This document shows positions 43,720-52,648 of a DNA stretch of 64,000 nt, piece by piece. A program made the position numbers and the translations under genes. This DNA is from Chryseosolibacter sp964532595 (GTDB taxonomy: Bacteria > Bacteroidota > Bacteroidia > Cytophagales > Cyclobacteriaceae): assembly GCA_964532595.1 (NCBI GenBank), contig CAZHIQ010000009.1, positions 27,850 to 91,849 on the forward strand, given 5' to 3'. The notes under the pieces were generated by a model. That model did not search any database. It was not told where the DNA came from and saw nothing but the letters and a program-made list of their open reading frames with translations. Numbering within the stretch: the first letter of the stretch is position 1; each line of letters begins with the position of its first letter.

Positions 43720-44403
43720 TTACGAAAACTTGTATCCCACCCCTTTTACTGTTGTAATATAGTCATCGCCAATCTTTTCCCGGACTTTGCGCACATGAAC
43801 GTCGACCGTTCGGGGAACCACGTAGACATCAGTTCCCCAGATTTGTTCCAGAATATCTTCCCGGCTGAAGACCCGGTTCCGGTGCCGCGCCAGGAAATAA
43901 AGCAATTCGAACTCCTTCTTAGGAAGGTTGACTTCCCTGTCTTGCACCCTGACGGTATAACTGGTGCGATCAATAGTTAATTCACCGATTTCGATGCGAT
44001 CGACGCTCGTTTTTTCTTTCTTGTCGCGCCTGAAAACCGCCTTGATCCGACTCAACAACGCCCTGGGCTTTATCGGCTTTGTGATATAATCGTCTGCTCC
44101 GACGTCGAAGGCGGCTACTTCGGAGTATTCCTCAGCGCGGGCGGTAAGAAAAATAATAAATGCCTCATCGACGCCAGGCATCTGCCGCATGCGTCTGCAC
44201 GTCTCGACGCCGTCCATTATCGGCATCATAATGTCAAGCAGAACAAGATCGGGAAGGAAATCGCGGGCTACTGCGAGCGCCTTTTCTCCATCGCCGGCGG
44301 TCCGCACCTCATAACCTGCCTTTTCCAGGTTATACCGCAGCAATTCCAGGATAGACTCCTCATCATCAACGACGAGCACTTTATGCACCGGTGTATCTCC
44401 CAT
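43720..44403 (-). CDS. phoB: PhoB/OmpR-family response regulator, 227 aa
   Basis: Receiver domain with VVDDEESILELLRYNLEKAGY, phosphoacceptor Asp57 in VLLDIMMPIMDG, LTARAEE and DDYITKPIKPRAL; then a winged-helix domain ending VYVVPRTVDVHVRKVREKIGDDYITTVKGVGYKF. ATG at 44403 is chosen. The predicted -7 box ends at 44410, so the transcript may start at or next to this ATG. Confidence 0.92.
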   Translation of the reverse strand: MGDTPVHKVLVVDDEESILELLRYNLEKAGYEVRTAGDGEKALAVARDFLPDLVLLDIMMPIMDGVETCRRMRQMPGVDEAFIIFLTARAEEYSEVAAFDVGADDYITKPIKPRALLSRIKAVFRRDKKEKTSVDRIEIGELTIDRTSYTVRVQDREVNLPKKEFELLYFLARHRNRVFSREDILEQIWGTDVYVVPRTVDVHVRKVREKIGDDYITTVKGVGYKFS

Positions 44404-44409
44404 ATTACC

Positions 44410-44440
44410 CAAAAATAGGGCGTCCGTTAGTTGTAAAAAA
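44410..44440 (-). promoter_or_regulatory. promoter of phoB-phoR-rluA
   Basis: TATTTTTG (44417-44410) matches TAnnTTTG; 19 bases upstream TTTT (44440-44437) is one mismatch from TTTG. The ATG lies only seven bases past the -7 box, so a leaderless or near-leaderless message is expected. Confidence 0.5.
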
Positions 44441-44479
44441 CCGGATATGCTTTCTTAACAATTCCTTAACCCGACCACC

Positions 44480-45526
44480 CTATAAGAAAGGATACTTGTC
44501 GGCCAGGTAAGCGACATAAGCACGAAGGTCTCCTCCGAACCGGCGTTGGTATTCATCCATGAATACATCCTGTTTTGACTGATAACGGAGGAAGTTCAGG
44601 AAGTAGGCATTATTGGGAAGAGCGTCTTTAAACCGGTGAGAAGGTTTCGGGTCCTCAGCATGCAGCGACAGTGTATCCAGAGCATCAACAATCGTCTGGA
44701 TCATGGCCTCCTTCATGCGCAGTTTGTTCTCGAGAGCCGAGTTTTGAATCGTCTGATAAAGGCTGTCAAGCTTTCGCGCGCCCCGCAACATATGTTCGGC
44801 GTACAGGCGGTAATCGTGATCTTCGCGAATGTAGCCCAGGTATTCGTCGGACTCCGCGCCATAATACGCGATCAGAAATTGCTCGGTCGCACGGTCTGCA
44901 ATGAACGTCGCCAGATTTTCATTAAAGTCAACACTGTCCTTGACAAAAATGGTTGCGTGCGACATCTCATGGATGATCAGGTTAGCCAGGTCGCCTTCAC
45001 TGCGGTTGAGCATCTTGCTCAGAATTGGATCAGTGAACCAACCGAGCGTAGACCAACCGCCGGGATTACGCACATTTACATCCCAGCCTTCCGACTCGAG
45101 TTCGCGGGCAAGAGCAAAAGCCTTCGACCGGTCAAAGAATCCCTTGTAAGGAACCGATCCAACGACGGGGAAGCTCCACTCCCGGGCTCTCAATTGAAAA
45201 GGTTCACTGGCCATGACCACCCACATGATCTCCTCGCCTTTCTGATCGTACAGGGTTTTATAGTTCCTGGTGTCCTTCAGTCCCAGTGAATCAACGGCAT
45301 ACCGCCGGACCTGCGCAACAAGTTCCAGCTTTGTTTTGAGCGAGTCCGGAAAGTGTGGCGATGCCAGGTATTCTTCCACCGGCCGGGCGTTCCATATTAT
45401 ATGGAGCTGGCCGCGGGCCTGCATTACGCCGTAAGTCACCAGATCCCAGTAAGCCAGAATCAGGACAAGCAGCAAAACCGCAAAAGCCCCCAATACCCTT
45501 CCGAAAATCCTCCCGGTACGCCTCAT
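44480..45526 (-). CDS. membrane-bound putative aminopeptidase (COG4324 type), 348 aa
   Basis: One N-terminal membrane helix (about 13-35), then LASPHFPDSLKTKLELVAQVRRYAVDSLGL, WWVVMASEP-type section (MWVVMASEPFQLRAREWSFPVVGSVPYKGFF), GWSTLGWFTDPILSKML and the zinc site HEMSH (186-190) with a downstream Glu in FNENLATFIADRATEQFL. The arrangement fits the putative aminopeptidase family PF10023. The substrate is unknown. ATG start. A single gene facing away from recA. Confidence 0.85.
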   Translation of the reverse strand: MRRTGRIFGRVLGAFAVLLLVLILAYWDLVTYGVMQARGQLHIIWNARPVEEYLASPHFPDSLKTKLELVAQVRRYAVDSLGLKDTRNYKTLYDQKGEEIMWVVMASEPFQLRAREWSFPVVGSVPYKGFFDRSKAFALARELESEGWDVNVRNPGGWSTLGWFTDPILSKMLNRSEGDLANLIIHEMSHATIFVKDSVDFNENLATFIADRATEQFLIAYYGAESDEYLGYIREDHDYRLYAEHMLRGARKLDSLYQTIQNSALENKLRMKEAMIQTIVDALDTLSLHAEDPKPSHRFKDALPNNAYFLNFLRYQSKQDVFMDEYQRRFGGDLRAYVAYLADKYPFL

Positions 45527-45661
45527 GTAAGATCAAATTTGACCAGCCTTTTCGATCCAATATAGATTTTCACATACATCAAACGCAACTCCGTCAACGC
45601 TCCGGACGTCAGGAATTCCTGAAAAAGAATTTTGTGACAGCAATTGACAATGTTTCCTGCT

Positions 45662-45669
45662 TAAATTTG
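45662..45669 (+). promoter_or_regulatory. -7 box candidate before recA
   Basis: TAAATTTG fits TAnnTTTG about 95 bases before the recA ATG. The expected TTTG is not at the right distance (a TTG lies 15 bases upstream). I see no LexA-like palindrome in 45527-45762, and no gene. Confidence 0.3.
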
Positions 45670-45762
45670 AGCTGTCGATCGTCCGTCACATCGGAACGCA
45701 AGAACAATACCGCTCCCGACAACAACGACACTGGAAAAAGATAACATTAACGAACGAACCTC

Positions 45763-46791
45763 ATGAGCGACGCAAAAGAAAAACTGAAAGCTCTTCAGCT
45801 TACCATCGATAAACTGGAAAAGACTTACGGCAAGGGGACCGTTATGAAGTTGAGTGATGAAAGGGTGATGGACATTCCCTTCATCCCCACGGGTTCTCTG
45901 GGCCTTGATCTGGCCTTGGGAATAGGGGGAATTCCCCGTGGTCGGGTAACGGAAATCTACGGACCGGAATCGTCGGGAAAGACCACGCTTACCATGCACT
46001 GTATCGCGGAAGCGCAGAAGCGCGGCGGTCTTGCTGCGTTCATAGACGCCGAACACGCGTTCGACCGCTCATATGCCGAAAAACTCGGAATCGATACGGA
46101 AAACCTGCTCATCTCCCAGCCCGACAACGGTGAGCAAGCATTGGAAATTGCAGATCATCTTATCCGGTCAGGGGCCATTGACATAATTGTCATCGACTCA
46201 GTGGCCGCGCTGGTACCGAAGGGCGAACTTGAAGGCGAAATGGGCGATAGCAAGATGGGCTTACAAGCACGCCTGATGTCGCAAGCCCTGCGGAAACTGA
46301 CGGGAACCATTAGCAAAACGGGATGTGCGTGTATTTTCATCAACCAGCTTCGCGAAAAAATCGGCGTCATGTTCGGCAACCCCGAAACCACGACGGGAGG
46401 TAATGCGCTGAAGTTTTACTCCTCAGTACGACTCGACATTCGCCGCATCGGCCAGATCAAAGAAAGTGCTGATGATATCACCGGTAACCGGGTGAAGGTG
46501 AAAGTGGTTAAGAACAAAGTTGCTCCCCCCTTCAAGGTGGTTGAGTTTGACATTATGTACGGTCGCGGCATCTCGAAATCAGGAGAAATAATCGACCTCG
46601 GTGTTGAGCTTGATGTTATCCAAAAATCCGGATCCTGGTTCTCCTATAGCGGAAACAAACTCGGACAAGGTCGCGATTCTGTGAAGCAACTCATCGAAGA
46701 CAATCCAGAACTCATGGAAGAACTGGAACGGAAAATCAAAGAAAAAATTTCCGGTCCCGAGGCGAAGGCAGTTCTCGAAGAAAAAGAATAG
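45763..46791 (+). CDS. recA: recombinase RecA, 342 aa
   Basis: ATP-dependent strand exchange and SOS co-protease. Seen: Walker A GPESSGKT (67-74), IPRGRVTEIYGPE, AFIDAEHAFD, LLISQPDNGEQALEI, IIVIDSVAALVPKGELEGEMGD, NQLREKIGVMFGNPETTTGGNALKFY. Length is typical; no intein. Followed by a terminator. Confidence 0.98.
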   Translation: MSDAKEKLKALQLTIDKLEKTYGKGTVMKLSDERVMDIPFIPTGSLGLDLALGIGGIPRGRVTEIYGPESSGKTTLTMHCIAEAQKRGGLAAFIDAEHAFDRSYAEKLGIDTENLLISQPDNGEQALEIADHLIRSGAIDIIVIDSVAALVPKGELEGEMGDSKMGLQARLMSQALRKLTGTISKTGCACIFINQLREKIGVMFGNPETTTGGNALKFYSSVRLDIRRIGQIKESADDITGNRVKVKVVKNKVAPPFKVVEFDIMYGRGISKSGEIIDLGVELDVIQKSGSWFSYSGNKLGQGRDSVKQLIEDNPELMEELERKIKEKISGPEAKAVLEEKE

Positions 46792-46811
46792 CCTATCTGT
46801 TAATAAAACAG

Positions 46812-46846
46812 AAAGCCCGGATGCTCATAACACCCGGGCTTTTTTA
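46812..46846 (+). terminator. Rho-independent terminator after recA
   Basis: AAAGCCCGG (46812-46820) pairs with CCGGGCTTT (46834-46842), followed by Ts. It lies about 20 bases after the stop. Confidence 0.9.
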
Positions 46847-46866
46847 TGACATCGCGATGCATCAAA

Positions 46867-48132
46867 CTAGCTTGCCCGAATAGCAATAACCGGGTCAAGG
46901 CGCGCAGCAAGAGCTGCCGGAACAATTCCGGATACCAGTCCAATGACGGTCGAAACACCTAACCCCAGCGCTATGTTCTTCACCGTGAGCGTGACGACCA
47001 GACTTCCCATCGGAATGAGGGTAATGAGATAAACAAGGAACAATCCGGCCAGACCGCCGATGAGGCTCAGAAATACTGCCTCAAAGAGAAATTGAAAGAG
47101 CACAAAATAATTCTTCGCACCCAGAGATTTCTGCAAGCCAATGATCGGTGTTCTTTCTTTGACCGATACAAACATGATATTGGCGATACCAAAGCCCCCT
47201 ACAAGGATTGAGAATCCACCGATAACCCAGCCGGCAAATCCGATAATATCAAAGACACCACTGATCATATTAGCAATGGCTTCGGGGCGATTAAGTGCGA
47301 AGTTGTCTTTCTCTGTAGGACGCAGCCCACGCCTGATACGCATTAAGCCGCGCACTTCATTTTCCAGTTCGACGAGGCCGACATCCGTGTCGAGTCCCTT
47401 TACGCCGATACGCGAAGTAGTCTCATCCCAGGCTCCCGTACCCGTCTGATATAACCGGCGGAATGCCTGATAAGGAATAATCACCGCATAGTCGTTACTC
47501 GGGGTTCCCATGAAGCTCTCCCCTTCCTTCTTGATAACACCCACCACTATATACTTCAGATTGCGGATCCGAATTTCCTTACCCACGGGATCCTCACCAT
47601 TCGGAAACAGAGCATTGGCAACCTCGTAGCCAATCACGGCAATGTTTCGTGCCGACGATATTTCTTCAGCCGTAGGAAAACGTCCACCGTGGAGGTCGAT
47701 GGCAAACAAAGTGGTGTAGCCGAGTGCTCCACCTACCAGTCGGACTTGTCCCAGGCTATTATTGCCGCGTTTAACCACCACGTTTCCGCGGGTGGCAAAA
47801 ATGGATATCCCCGAGCTGTTTTTGAGATTCGCCTGTAGAAACTGGTACTCTTCGTACGAGGCATTGGGTCGGCGCCAGAAATCCCACCATCGGTATTCCC
47901 CGTTGTTATCCGCTACAAAGGGCCACTTCTCAATGTAAATAACCCCGGTTCCCAGAAAATTAAGACTGTCCTTAATGTTCTTCTCCAGAGAGTCGACCAG
48001 CGTCAATACCGTGATAATGGCAAATATGCCAATAGTCACTCCCAACAAAGACAGAATGGTTCGCAGAAGATTGGATCGCAGTGCCCGCCAAGCGAACCGG
48101 AAACTTTCAAATACCTGTTGAAGCGTCTTCAT
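46867..48132 (-). CDS. MacB/FtsX-type ABC transporter permease, 421 aa
   Basis: N-terminal membrane helix (about 18-45: LRTILSLLGVTIGIFAIITVLTL), a MacB periplasmic domain (about 50-255), then three membrane helices in a FtsX domain (about 290-415) with FGIANIMFVSVKERTPIIGLQKSLGAKNYFVLFQFLFEAV and GLVSGIVPAALAARLDPVIAIR. It would export lipoproteins or peptides with an ATPase that is not in the window. 237 bases without a gene lie upstream; they hold the queA promoter. Confidence 0.92.
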   Translation of the reverse strand: MKTLQQVFESFRFAWRALRSNLLRTILSLLGVTIGIFAIITVLTLVDSLEKNIKDSLNFLGTGVIYIEKWPFVADNNGEYRWWDFWRRPNASYEEYQFLQANLKNSSGISIFATRGNVVVKRGNNSLGQVRLVGGALGYTTLFAIDLHGGRFPTAEEISSARNIAVIGYEVANALFPNGEDPVGKEIRIRNLKYIVVGVIKKEGESFMGTPSNDYAVIIPYQAFRRLYQTGTGAWDETTSRIGVKGLDTDVGLVELENEVRGLMRIRRGLRPTEKDNFALNRPEAIANMISGVFDIIGFAGWVIGGFSILVGGFGIANIMFVSVKERTPIIGLQKSLGAKNYFVLFQFLFEAVFLSLIGGLAGLFLVYLITLIPMGSLVVTLTVKNIALGLGVSTVIGLVSGIVPAALAARLDPVIAIRAS

Positions 48133-48288
48133 GAAGGCTCTAACGCGATTTTTTGATGAGGGTTAAACGGAATCGCCAACTTCTTTTCCTTGCAGGCGTT
48201 TTTGGTTAGTCGCCCGGCAAAAGCCCCGAATTACGCATAAGAAAGGAAAAACTCCGATTGTGAACCGAACTAAAATCAACAGTCTTTG

Positions 48289-48319
48289 TTCGTTAATGTT
48301 AATTATTGGCTTAATTTTG
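48289..48319 (+). promoter_or_regulatory. promoter of queA
   Basis: TTCG (48289-48292), a 19-base spacer and TAATTTTG (48312-48319): the -7 box matches exactly and the -33 box has one mismatch. The leader to the ATG is about 45 bases. Confidence 0.55.
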
Positions 48320-48369
48320 CAACCTTATTTTAAAATACCCTTCATTGGGGATACTCTGCCCTTACCAAT

Positions 48370-49416
48370 ATGAAGTTATCTGAATTCAAGTTTGAACTAC
48401 CCCAGAGCCTGATCGCCAGCCGCCCTCCCGAAAATCGGGATGAATCCCGATTAATGGTACTCCACCGCGATACCGGCGAAATCGAACACAAGGTTTTTAA
48501 AGACCTGGTCGACTATTTTGGCGAGGGGGATGTATTGGTGGGCAATGATACTATGGTCTTCCCTGCCCGTCTGTACGGCCGCAAGGAAAAGACCGGCGCC
48601 AAGATCGAGGTCTTCCTTCTTCGGGAATTGAACGCAGAAATGCATTTGTGGGATGTACTGGTTGATCCTGCCCGCAAAATTCGCGTCGGCAACAAATTAT
48701 ACTTTGGAAATGGAGATCTCGTCGCGGAAGTGATTGATAACACAACCTCGCGCGGGAGGACAATTCGCTTTCTTTTCGACGGAGATGCTGAGGCTTTCGA
48801 CAAGGTAATCGAAACGCTCGGAGAGACTCCCCTTCCCAAATACATTAAGAGGAAAGTAGAAGCCGAAGACAAGGAAAGATTTCAAACGATTTATGCCAAA
48901 CACAAGGGCGCCGTTTCGGCGCCTACGGCCGGAATGCACTTTACCCGTCAGCTGCTTAAGCGCCTCCAGATCAAGGGGGTAGACATGACGTTTGTAACGC
49001 TCCACATTGGCCTGGGTACTTTCCGGCCGGTTGATGTCGAAGATCTGACGAAGCACAAAATGGATTCCGAAAACTTCGTCGTCAATGAAGAGGCGGTAAA
49101 ACTGGTGAACCGGGCTCTCGATACCAAACACCGGGTGTGTGCCGTCGGTACCACCACAATGCGGGCCCTCGAATCGTCGGTATCGGCTACGAACCGACTA
49201 AAGCCGCGCGAAGGCTGGACGGACAAGTTTATCTTTCCTCCCTACGAGTTCAAGATTTGCAACGCCATGATCACTAACTTCCATCAACCGGAATCTACGC
49301 TGCTGATGATGGCTGCCGCCTTCGGCGGATACGACAATGTGATGAAAGCCTATCAGGTCGCGAAGAAGGAAAAGTACAAGTTCCTGACCTACGGCGACGC
49401 AATGCTGATCATCTAA
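48370..49416 (+). CDS. queA: tRNA preQ1 S-adenosylmethionine ribosyltransferase-isomerase QueA, 348 aa
   Basis: Makes epoxyqueuosine from preQ1 at tRNA position 34 using SAM as ribosyl donor. Seen: FELPQSLIASRPPENRDESRLMVLHR, LVGNDTMVFPARLYGRK, GETPLPKYIKRK, APTAGMHFT, TLHIGLGTFRPV and NFHQPESTLLMMAAAFGG. The 3' end overlaps the converging small membrane-protein gene by eight bases. Confidence 0.97.
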   Translation: MKLSEFKFELPQSLIASRPPENRDESRLMVLHRDTGEIEHKVFKDLVDYFGEGDVLVGNDTMVFPARLYGRKEKTGAKIEVFLLRELNAEMHLWDVLVDPARKIRVGNKLYFGNGDLVAEVIDNTTSRGRTIRFLFDGDAEAFDKVIETLGETPLPKYIKRKVEAEDKERFQTIYAKHKGAVSAPTAGMHFTRQLLKRLQIKGVDMTFVTLHIGLGTFRPVDVEDLTKHKMDSENFVVNEEAVKLVNRALDTKHRVCAVGTTTMRALESSVSATNRLKPREGWTDKFIFPPYEFKICNAMITNFHQPESTLLMMAAAFGGYDNVMKAYQVAKKEKYKFLTYGDAMLII

Positions 49417-49660
49417 CCGACATCTGCCGGGTCAGATAGAGGTACATGAAGATGGCTGCGGGATAAACGATGAAATATTGGGGAGCCGGCGAGAAAATTC
49501 TCAGGAAAATTCCAAAGGGAGCCAGCAGCAATAAAACTCCGCCGAAGAGAATCGTGACTTTCTTCCAACGCTCCATCCTATGCCGGGAAACTTCAACCAG
49601 GCGATAGACGAGGAAACTGATGACAACGACGTTGAAGACGATAAGAAGCAGTCGCAGCAT
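49409..49660 (-). CDS. small membrane protein, 83 aa
   Basis: Three hydrophobic stretches (about 2-18, 36-55, 60-76) separated by a basic loop (RHRMERWKK). No family recognised. ATG at 49660. It converges with queA and is divergent from ispD (85 bases). Length and membrane pattern support a real gene; function unknown. Confidence 0.65.
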   Translation of the reverse strand: MLRLLLIVFNVVVISFLVYRLVEVSRHRMERWKKVTILFGGVLLLLAPFGIFLRIFSPAPQYFIVYPAAIFMYLYLTRQMSVR

Positions 49661-49745
49661 AATCTTGGCGTTTCCGAAAGATAAGGTTTCTCAGCTATAA
49701 GCGCCGATTTTTGCGAGTTGTTTAACGCCCTAATCCGAAACGCAT

Positions 49746-50417
49746 TTGACAACCCCGGAATACGCTATCATCGTCGCAGGAGGTAAAGGAGTACGCTTTG
49801 GACAATCACTCCCCAAACAGTTTACCGACCTCAAAGGGAAACCTATTCTCATTCACACGCTTGAAAAGTTCCTAAGCTACTCCGGTGAACTCAGGATTGT
49901 TCTTGTTTTGCCAGAGTCGGACATGAGCCGCTGGGAGGAGCTCGTAGCGAGATACCCATCGGTTAGCGGTGTGACCCTTTGTACGGGAGGCGCTACCCGG
50001 TTCGAGTCAGTGAAAAATGGACTACGTCATGTAGGGCAAGAAGGTTTTGTCGCAGTTCACGACGGCGTCAGACCGCTGGTTAAGCCGGCGATGATCGGCG
50101 AAGCCTTTGCTGCGGCCCGCATTCACGGTTGTGCCGTTCCTGCCATCCCTCTGAAAGAGTCGCTCCGCGAGGTAAAACATGGGGAGACTTTTGCAACCGA
50201 CCGCTCGCGGTTCCGTTTAGTTCAAACGCCGCAGGTATTTCGTGCTGCTATCTTGCACCAGGCTTATGCCCAGGCAACAGACACAGATGCGACTGACGAT
50301 GCCACCGTGGCCGAGAAGGCTGGGTACAAAATCCATCTTATTGAGGGTCGCTACGATAACATCAAGATCACTACCCCCGAAGACCTCAGATTGGCGGGGT
50401 CACTGCTTGAGCAATAA
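49746..50417 (+). CDS. ispD: 2-C-methyl-D-erythritol 4-phosphate cytidylyltransferase IspD, 223 aa
   Basis: MEP-pathway enzyme making CDP-methylerythritol. Seen: IIVAGGKGVRFGQSLPKQFTDLKGKPILIHTLE (CTP loop), VAVHDGVRPLV, VPAIPLKESLREV, RLVQTPQVFRA, TDDATVAEKAG and NIKITTPEDL. TTG start at 49746. The window also holds dxr of the same pathway, 13 kb away. Confidence 0.95.
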   Translation: MTTPEYAIIVAGGKGVRFGQSLPKQFTDLKGKPILIHTLEKFLSYSGELRIVLVLPESDMSRWEELVARYPSVSGVTLCTGGATRFESVKNGLRHVGQEGFVAVHDGVRPLVKPAMIGEAFAAARIHGCAVPAIPLKESLREVKHGETFATDRSRFRLVQTPQVFRAAILHQAYAQATDTDATDDATVAEKAGYKIHLIEGRYDNIKITTPEDLRLAGSLLEQ

Positions 50418-50484
50418 AAAAGCCCGAAGCTAAAGCTCCAGGCGCAATGCTTTTCAAATCTGTCCGATTTACATCGAACGCAGC

Positions 50485-50706
50485 CTAATATTCGTCCTCG
50501 TTGAAGAAGAAATCTTCCTTGGTGGGATAATCAGGCCAAATTTCCTCGATGCTCTCGTAGGGTTGACCATCGTCTTCGAGTTCCTGCAGGTTTTCTACCA
50601 CCTCAAGCGGGGCACCCGATCTGATGGAATAGTCGATGAGCTCATCCTTGGTAGCGGGCCAGGGAGCATCTTCGAGGTAAGAGGCAAGTTCCAGCGTCCA
50701 ATACAT
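50485..50706 (-). CDS. DUF2795 protein, 73 aa
   Basis: Starts MYWTLELASYLEDAPWPATKDELIDYSIRSGAPLEVVENLQEL and ends in an acidic stretch (TKEDFFFNEDEY), as in DUF2795 proteins of Bacteroidota. The fold is small and helical; function is unknown. An AAGGAGG Shine-Dalgarno lies about ten bases before the ATG, which is rare in this window. Confidence 0.85.
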   Translation of the reverse strand: MYWTLELASYLEDAPWPATKDELIDYSIRSGAPLEVVENLQELEDDGQPYESIEEIWPDYPTKEDFFFNEDEY

Positions 50707-50732
50707 ACGTTTAGTCCTCCTTCATTTTTTCG

Positions 50733-50762
50733 CAAAAATAAACTTTAATCGAAGAAAACAAA
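50733..50762 (-). promoter_or_regulatory. promoter of the DUF2795 gene
   Basis: TTTG (50762-50759), an 18-base spacer and TATTTTTG (50740-50733) on the minus strand. It is followed by a strong Shine-Dalgarno at 50716-50722. Confidence 0.6.
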
Positions 50763-50861
50763 TTCCGTTTCCCTCCATTTCCTTACAGTAGGAAAAGGCC
50801 GGAAAAGTTCTGTTTCTATAAAATTTCGGCCAAAAATGTAAAACCGAAGTTATTTGCCATA

Positions 50862-50938
50862 TTGCGCCCGAGAGCGCGACCCGGTCTTTAACGGCCGCGC
50901 ATCAGTGTTATTGTCGGGTTTTTTGTTGAGATTCTAGC
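50862..50938 (+). promoter_or_regulatory. possible attenuator in the ettA leader
   Basis: GACCCG (50878-50883) can pair with CGGGTT (50915-50920), which is followed by four Ts, like a Rho-independent terminator. GCGCG (50874-50878) can instead pair with CGCGC (50896-50900). The two structures share a base and would compete. The terminator stem is short, so this is tentative. Confidence 0.3.
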
Positions 50939-52618
50939 ATGGCTGACGAAAAAATTATTTTCTCCATGTCGGGCGTAAGTAAGATCTACCCGCCCAACAA
51001 ACAAGTACTTAAGGACATCTATCTCTCGTTTTTCTACGGCGCCAAGATTGGCGTGCTCGGGTTGAACGGGTCTGGAAAATCCTCGCTGCTCCGTATCATC
51101 GCCGGCATCGACAAGGATTTCCAGGGAGAAGTTGTGTCAGACCTCAGCTTTAGTGTCGGCCTCCTTGAACAGGAACCCCACCTCGACAAGAACAAGACCG
51201 TAAGAGAAGTAGTCGAGGAAGGCGTTCATGAGATCATGGGACTCCTCAAGGAGTTTGAGGAAATCAATGAGAAGTTTGCTGATCCGGAGGTGCTGGAAAA
51301 CCCTGACGCGATGGACAAGCTGATTCAGAAGCAAGGACAAATTCAGGAAAGACTCGACGCCACAGGGGCCTGGGAAATCGACCACAAGCTCGAGCGGGCT
51401 ATGGACGCACTGCGATGCCCCCCGCCCGATGAACGGGTGGAACACCTGTCAGGGGGTGAAAAACGCCGTGTAGCCCTGTGCCGGCTGCTCCTTCAGGAAC
51501 CCGACGTCCTCCTCCTTGATGAGCCGACCAACCACCTTGATGCCGAATCGGTCCATTGGCTGGAGCAACACCTTAAACAATACAAGGGAACCGTAATCGC
51601 GGTAACGCACGACCGGTATTTCCTCGACAACGTCGCGGGGTGGATACTCGAGCTCGACCGCGGCGAAGGAATTCCCTGGAAAGGCAACTACTCTTCATGG
51701 CTGGAGCAAAAACAAAAGCGTCTCGCCCAGGAAGAGAAAACGGAATCAAAACGCCAGAAAGCCCTGGAGCGCGAGCTCGAATGGGTTCGCATGACCCCCA
51801 AGGGAAGGCACGCCAAGGGGAAAGCCCGTCTTGGCGCGTACGAAAAGCTCCTCAGCCAGGAGACACGTGAACGCGAAGAGAAACTCGAACTGTTCATTCC
51901 GCCGGGCCCTCGCCTGGGTAACAAGGTGATTGAAGCCAAAGGCGTCGCAAAGGCATACGGCGACAAACTACTCTACGAAAATCTGACATTCTCACTTCCT
52001 CCTGCAGGAATCGTGGGAATTATCGGTCCTAACGGTGCCGGTAAGACCACATTGTTTAAAATGATCATCGGCAAGGAGAAACCCGACCAGGGGACCTTCG
52101 AGATCGGCGAGACAGTCAAAATCGCATACGTCGATCAGGAACACGATGATCTGAATCCCGAGCATACGGTGTGGGAAGCCATCACCGGAGGAAATGAGCT
52201 AATCGAACTGGGCGGTAAACAGATCAACTCGCGAGCATATGTCGGCAAGTTTAACTTCAGCGGCAACGATCAGCAGAAGAAAGTCAAGGAGCTTTCGGGA
52301 GGGATGCGAAACAGGGCACACCTGGCCATTGCTCTCAAACAAGGTGGCAACCTGTTGTTGCTCGACGAACCTACGAACGATCTTGATGTGAATACACTCC
52401 GGGCATTGGAAGAAGGACTTGAAAACTTCGCCGGCTGCGCTGTCATTATTTCTCACGACCGCTGGTTCCTCGATCGCGTATGTACCCATATCCTCGCCTT
52501 CGAAGGCGATTCACAGGTATACTGGTTCGAAGGGACATTCAGCGAGTACGAAGAGAATAAACGGAAACGACTGGGGGACGATCAACCGCACCGCATCAAG
52601 TACAAGAAGTTGGGGTAA
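50939..52618 (+). CDS. ettA: energy-dependent translational throttle protein EttA (ABC-F), 559 aa
   Basis: Cytosolic twin-ATPase that gates the ribosome E site. Two Walker A motifs, GLNGSGKS (41-48) and GPNGAGKT (363-370), two signatures LSGGE (170-174) and LSGGM (452-456), the arm/linker section EKRRVALCRLLLQEPDVLLLDEPTNHLD, and the P-site interaction helix rich in Lys/Arg/Glu (LEQKQKRLAQEEKTESKRQKALERELEWVRM). ATG start. The length matches EttA (about 555) better than other ABC-F groups. Confidence 0.95.
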   Translation: MADEKIIFSMSGVSKIYPPNKQVLKDIYLSFFYGAKIGVLGLNGSGKSSLLRIIAGIDKDFQGEVVSDLSFSVGLLEQEPHLDKNKTVREVVEEGVHEIMGLLKEFEEINEKFADPEVLENPDAMDKLIQKQGQIQERLDATGAWEIDHKLERAMDALRCPPPDERVEHLSGGEKRRVALCRLLLQEPDVLLLDEPTNHLDAESVHWLEQHLKQYKGTVIAVTHDRYFLDNVAGWILELDRGEGIPWKGNYSSWLEQKQKRLAQEEKTESKRQKALERELEWVRMTPKGRHAKGKARLGAYEKLLSQETREREEKLELFIPPGPRLGNKVIEAKGVAKAYGDKLLYENLTFSLPPAGIVGIIGPNGAGKTTLFKMIIGKEKPDQGTFEIGETVKIAYVDQEHDDLNPEHTVWEAITGGNELIELGGKQINSRAYVGKFNFSGNDQQKKVKELSGGMRNRAHLAIALKQGGNLLLLDEPTNDLDVNTLRALEEGLENFAGCAVIISHDRWFLDRVCTHILAFEGDSQVYWFEGTFSEYEENKRKRLGDDQPHRIKYKKLG

Positions 52619-52640
52619 AGGGTTAGAGTGTTAAAGCGAT
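52619..52640. repeat. short GTTAGAGTGTTAAAG repeat after ettA
   Basis: The 15-mer GTTAGAGTGTTAAAG at 52622-52636 also occurs after the NtrY-like kinase stop near 16344. Both copies start within a few bases of a stop codon. Confidence 0.5.
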
Positions 52641-52648
52641 AAAGTAGG

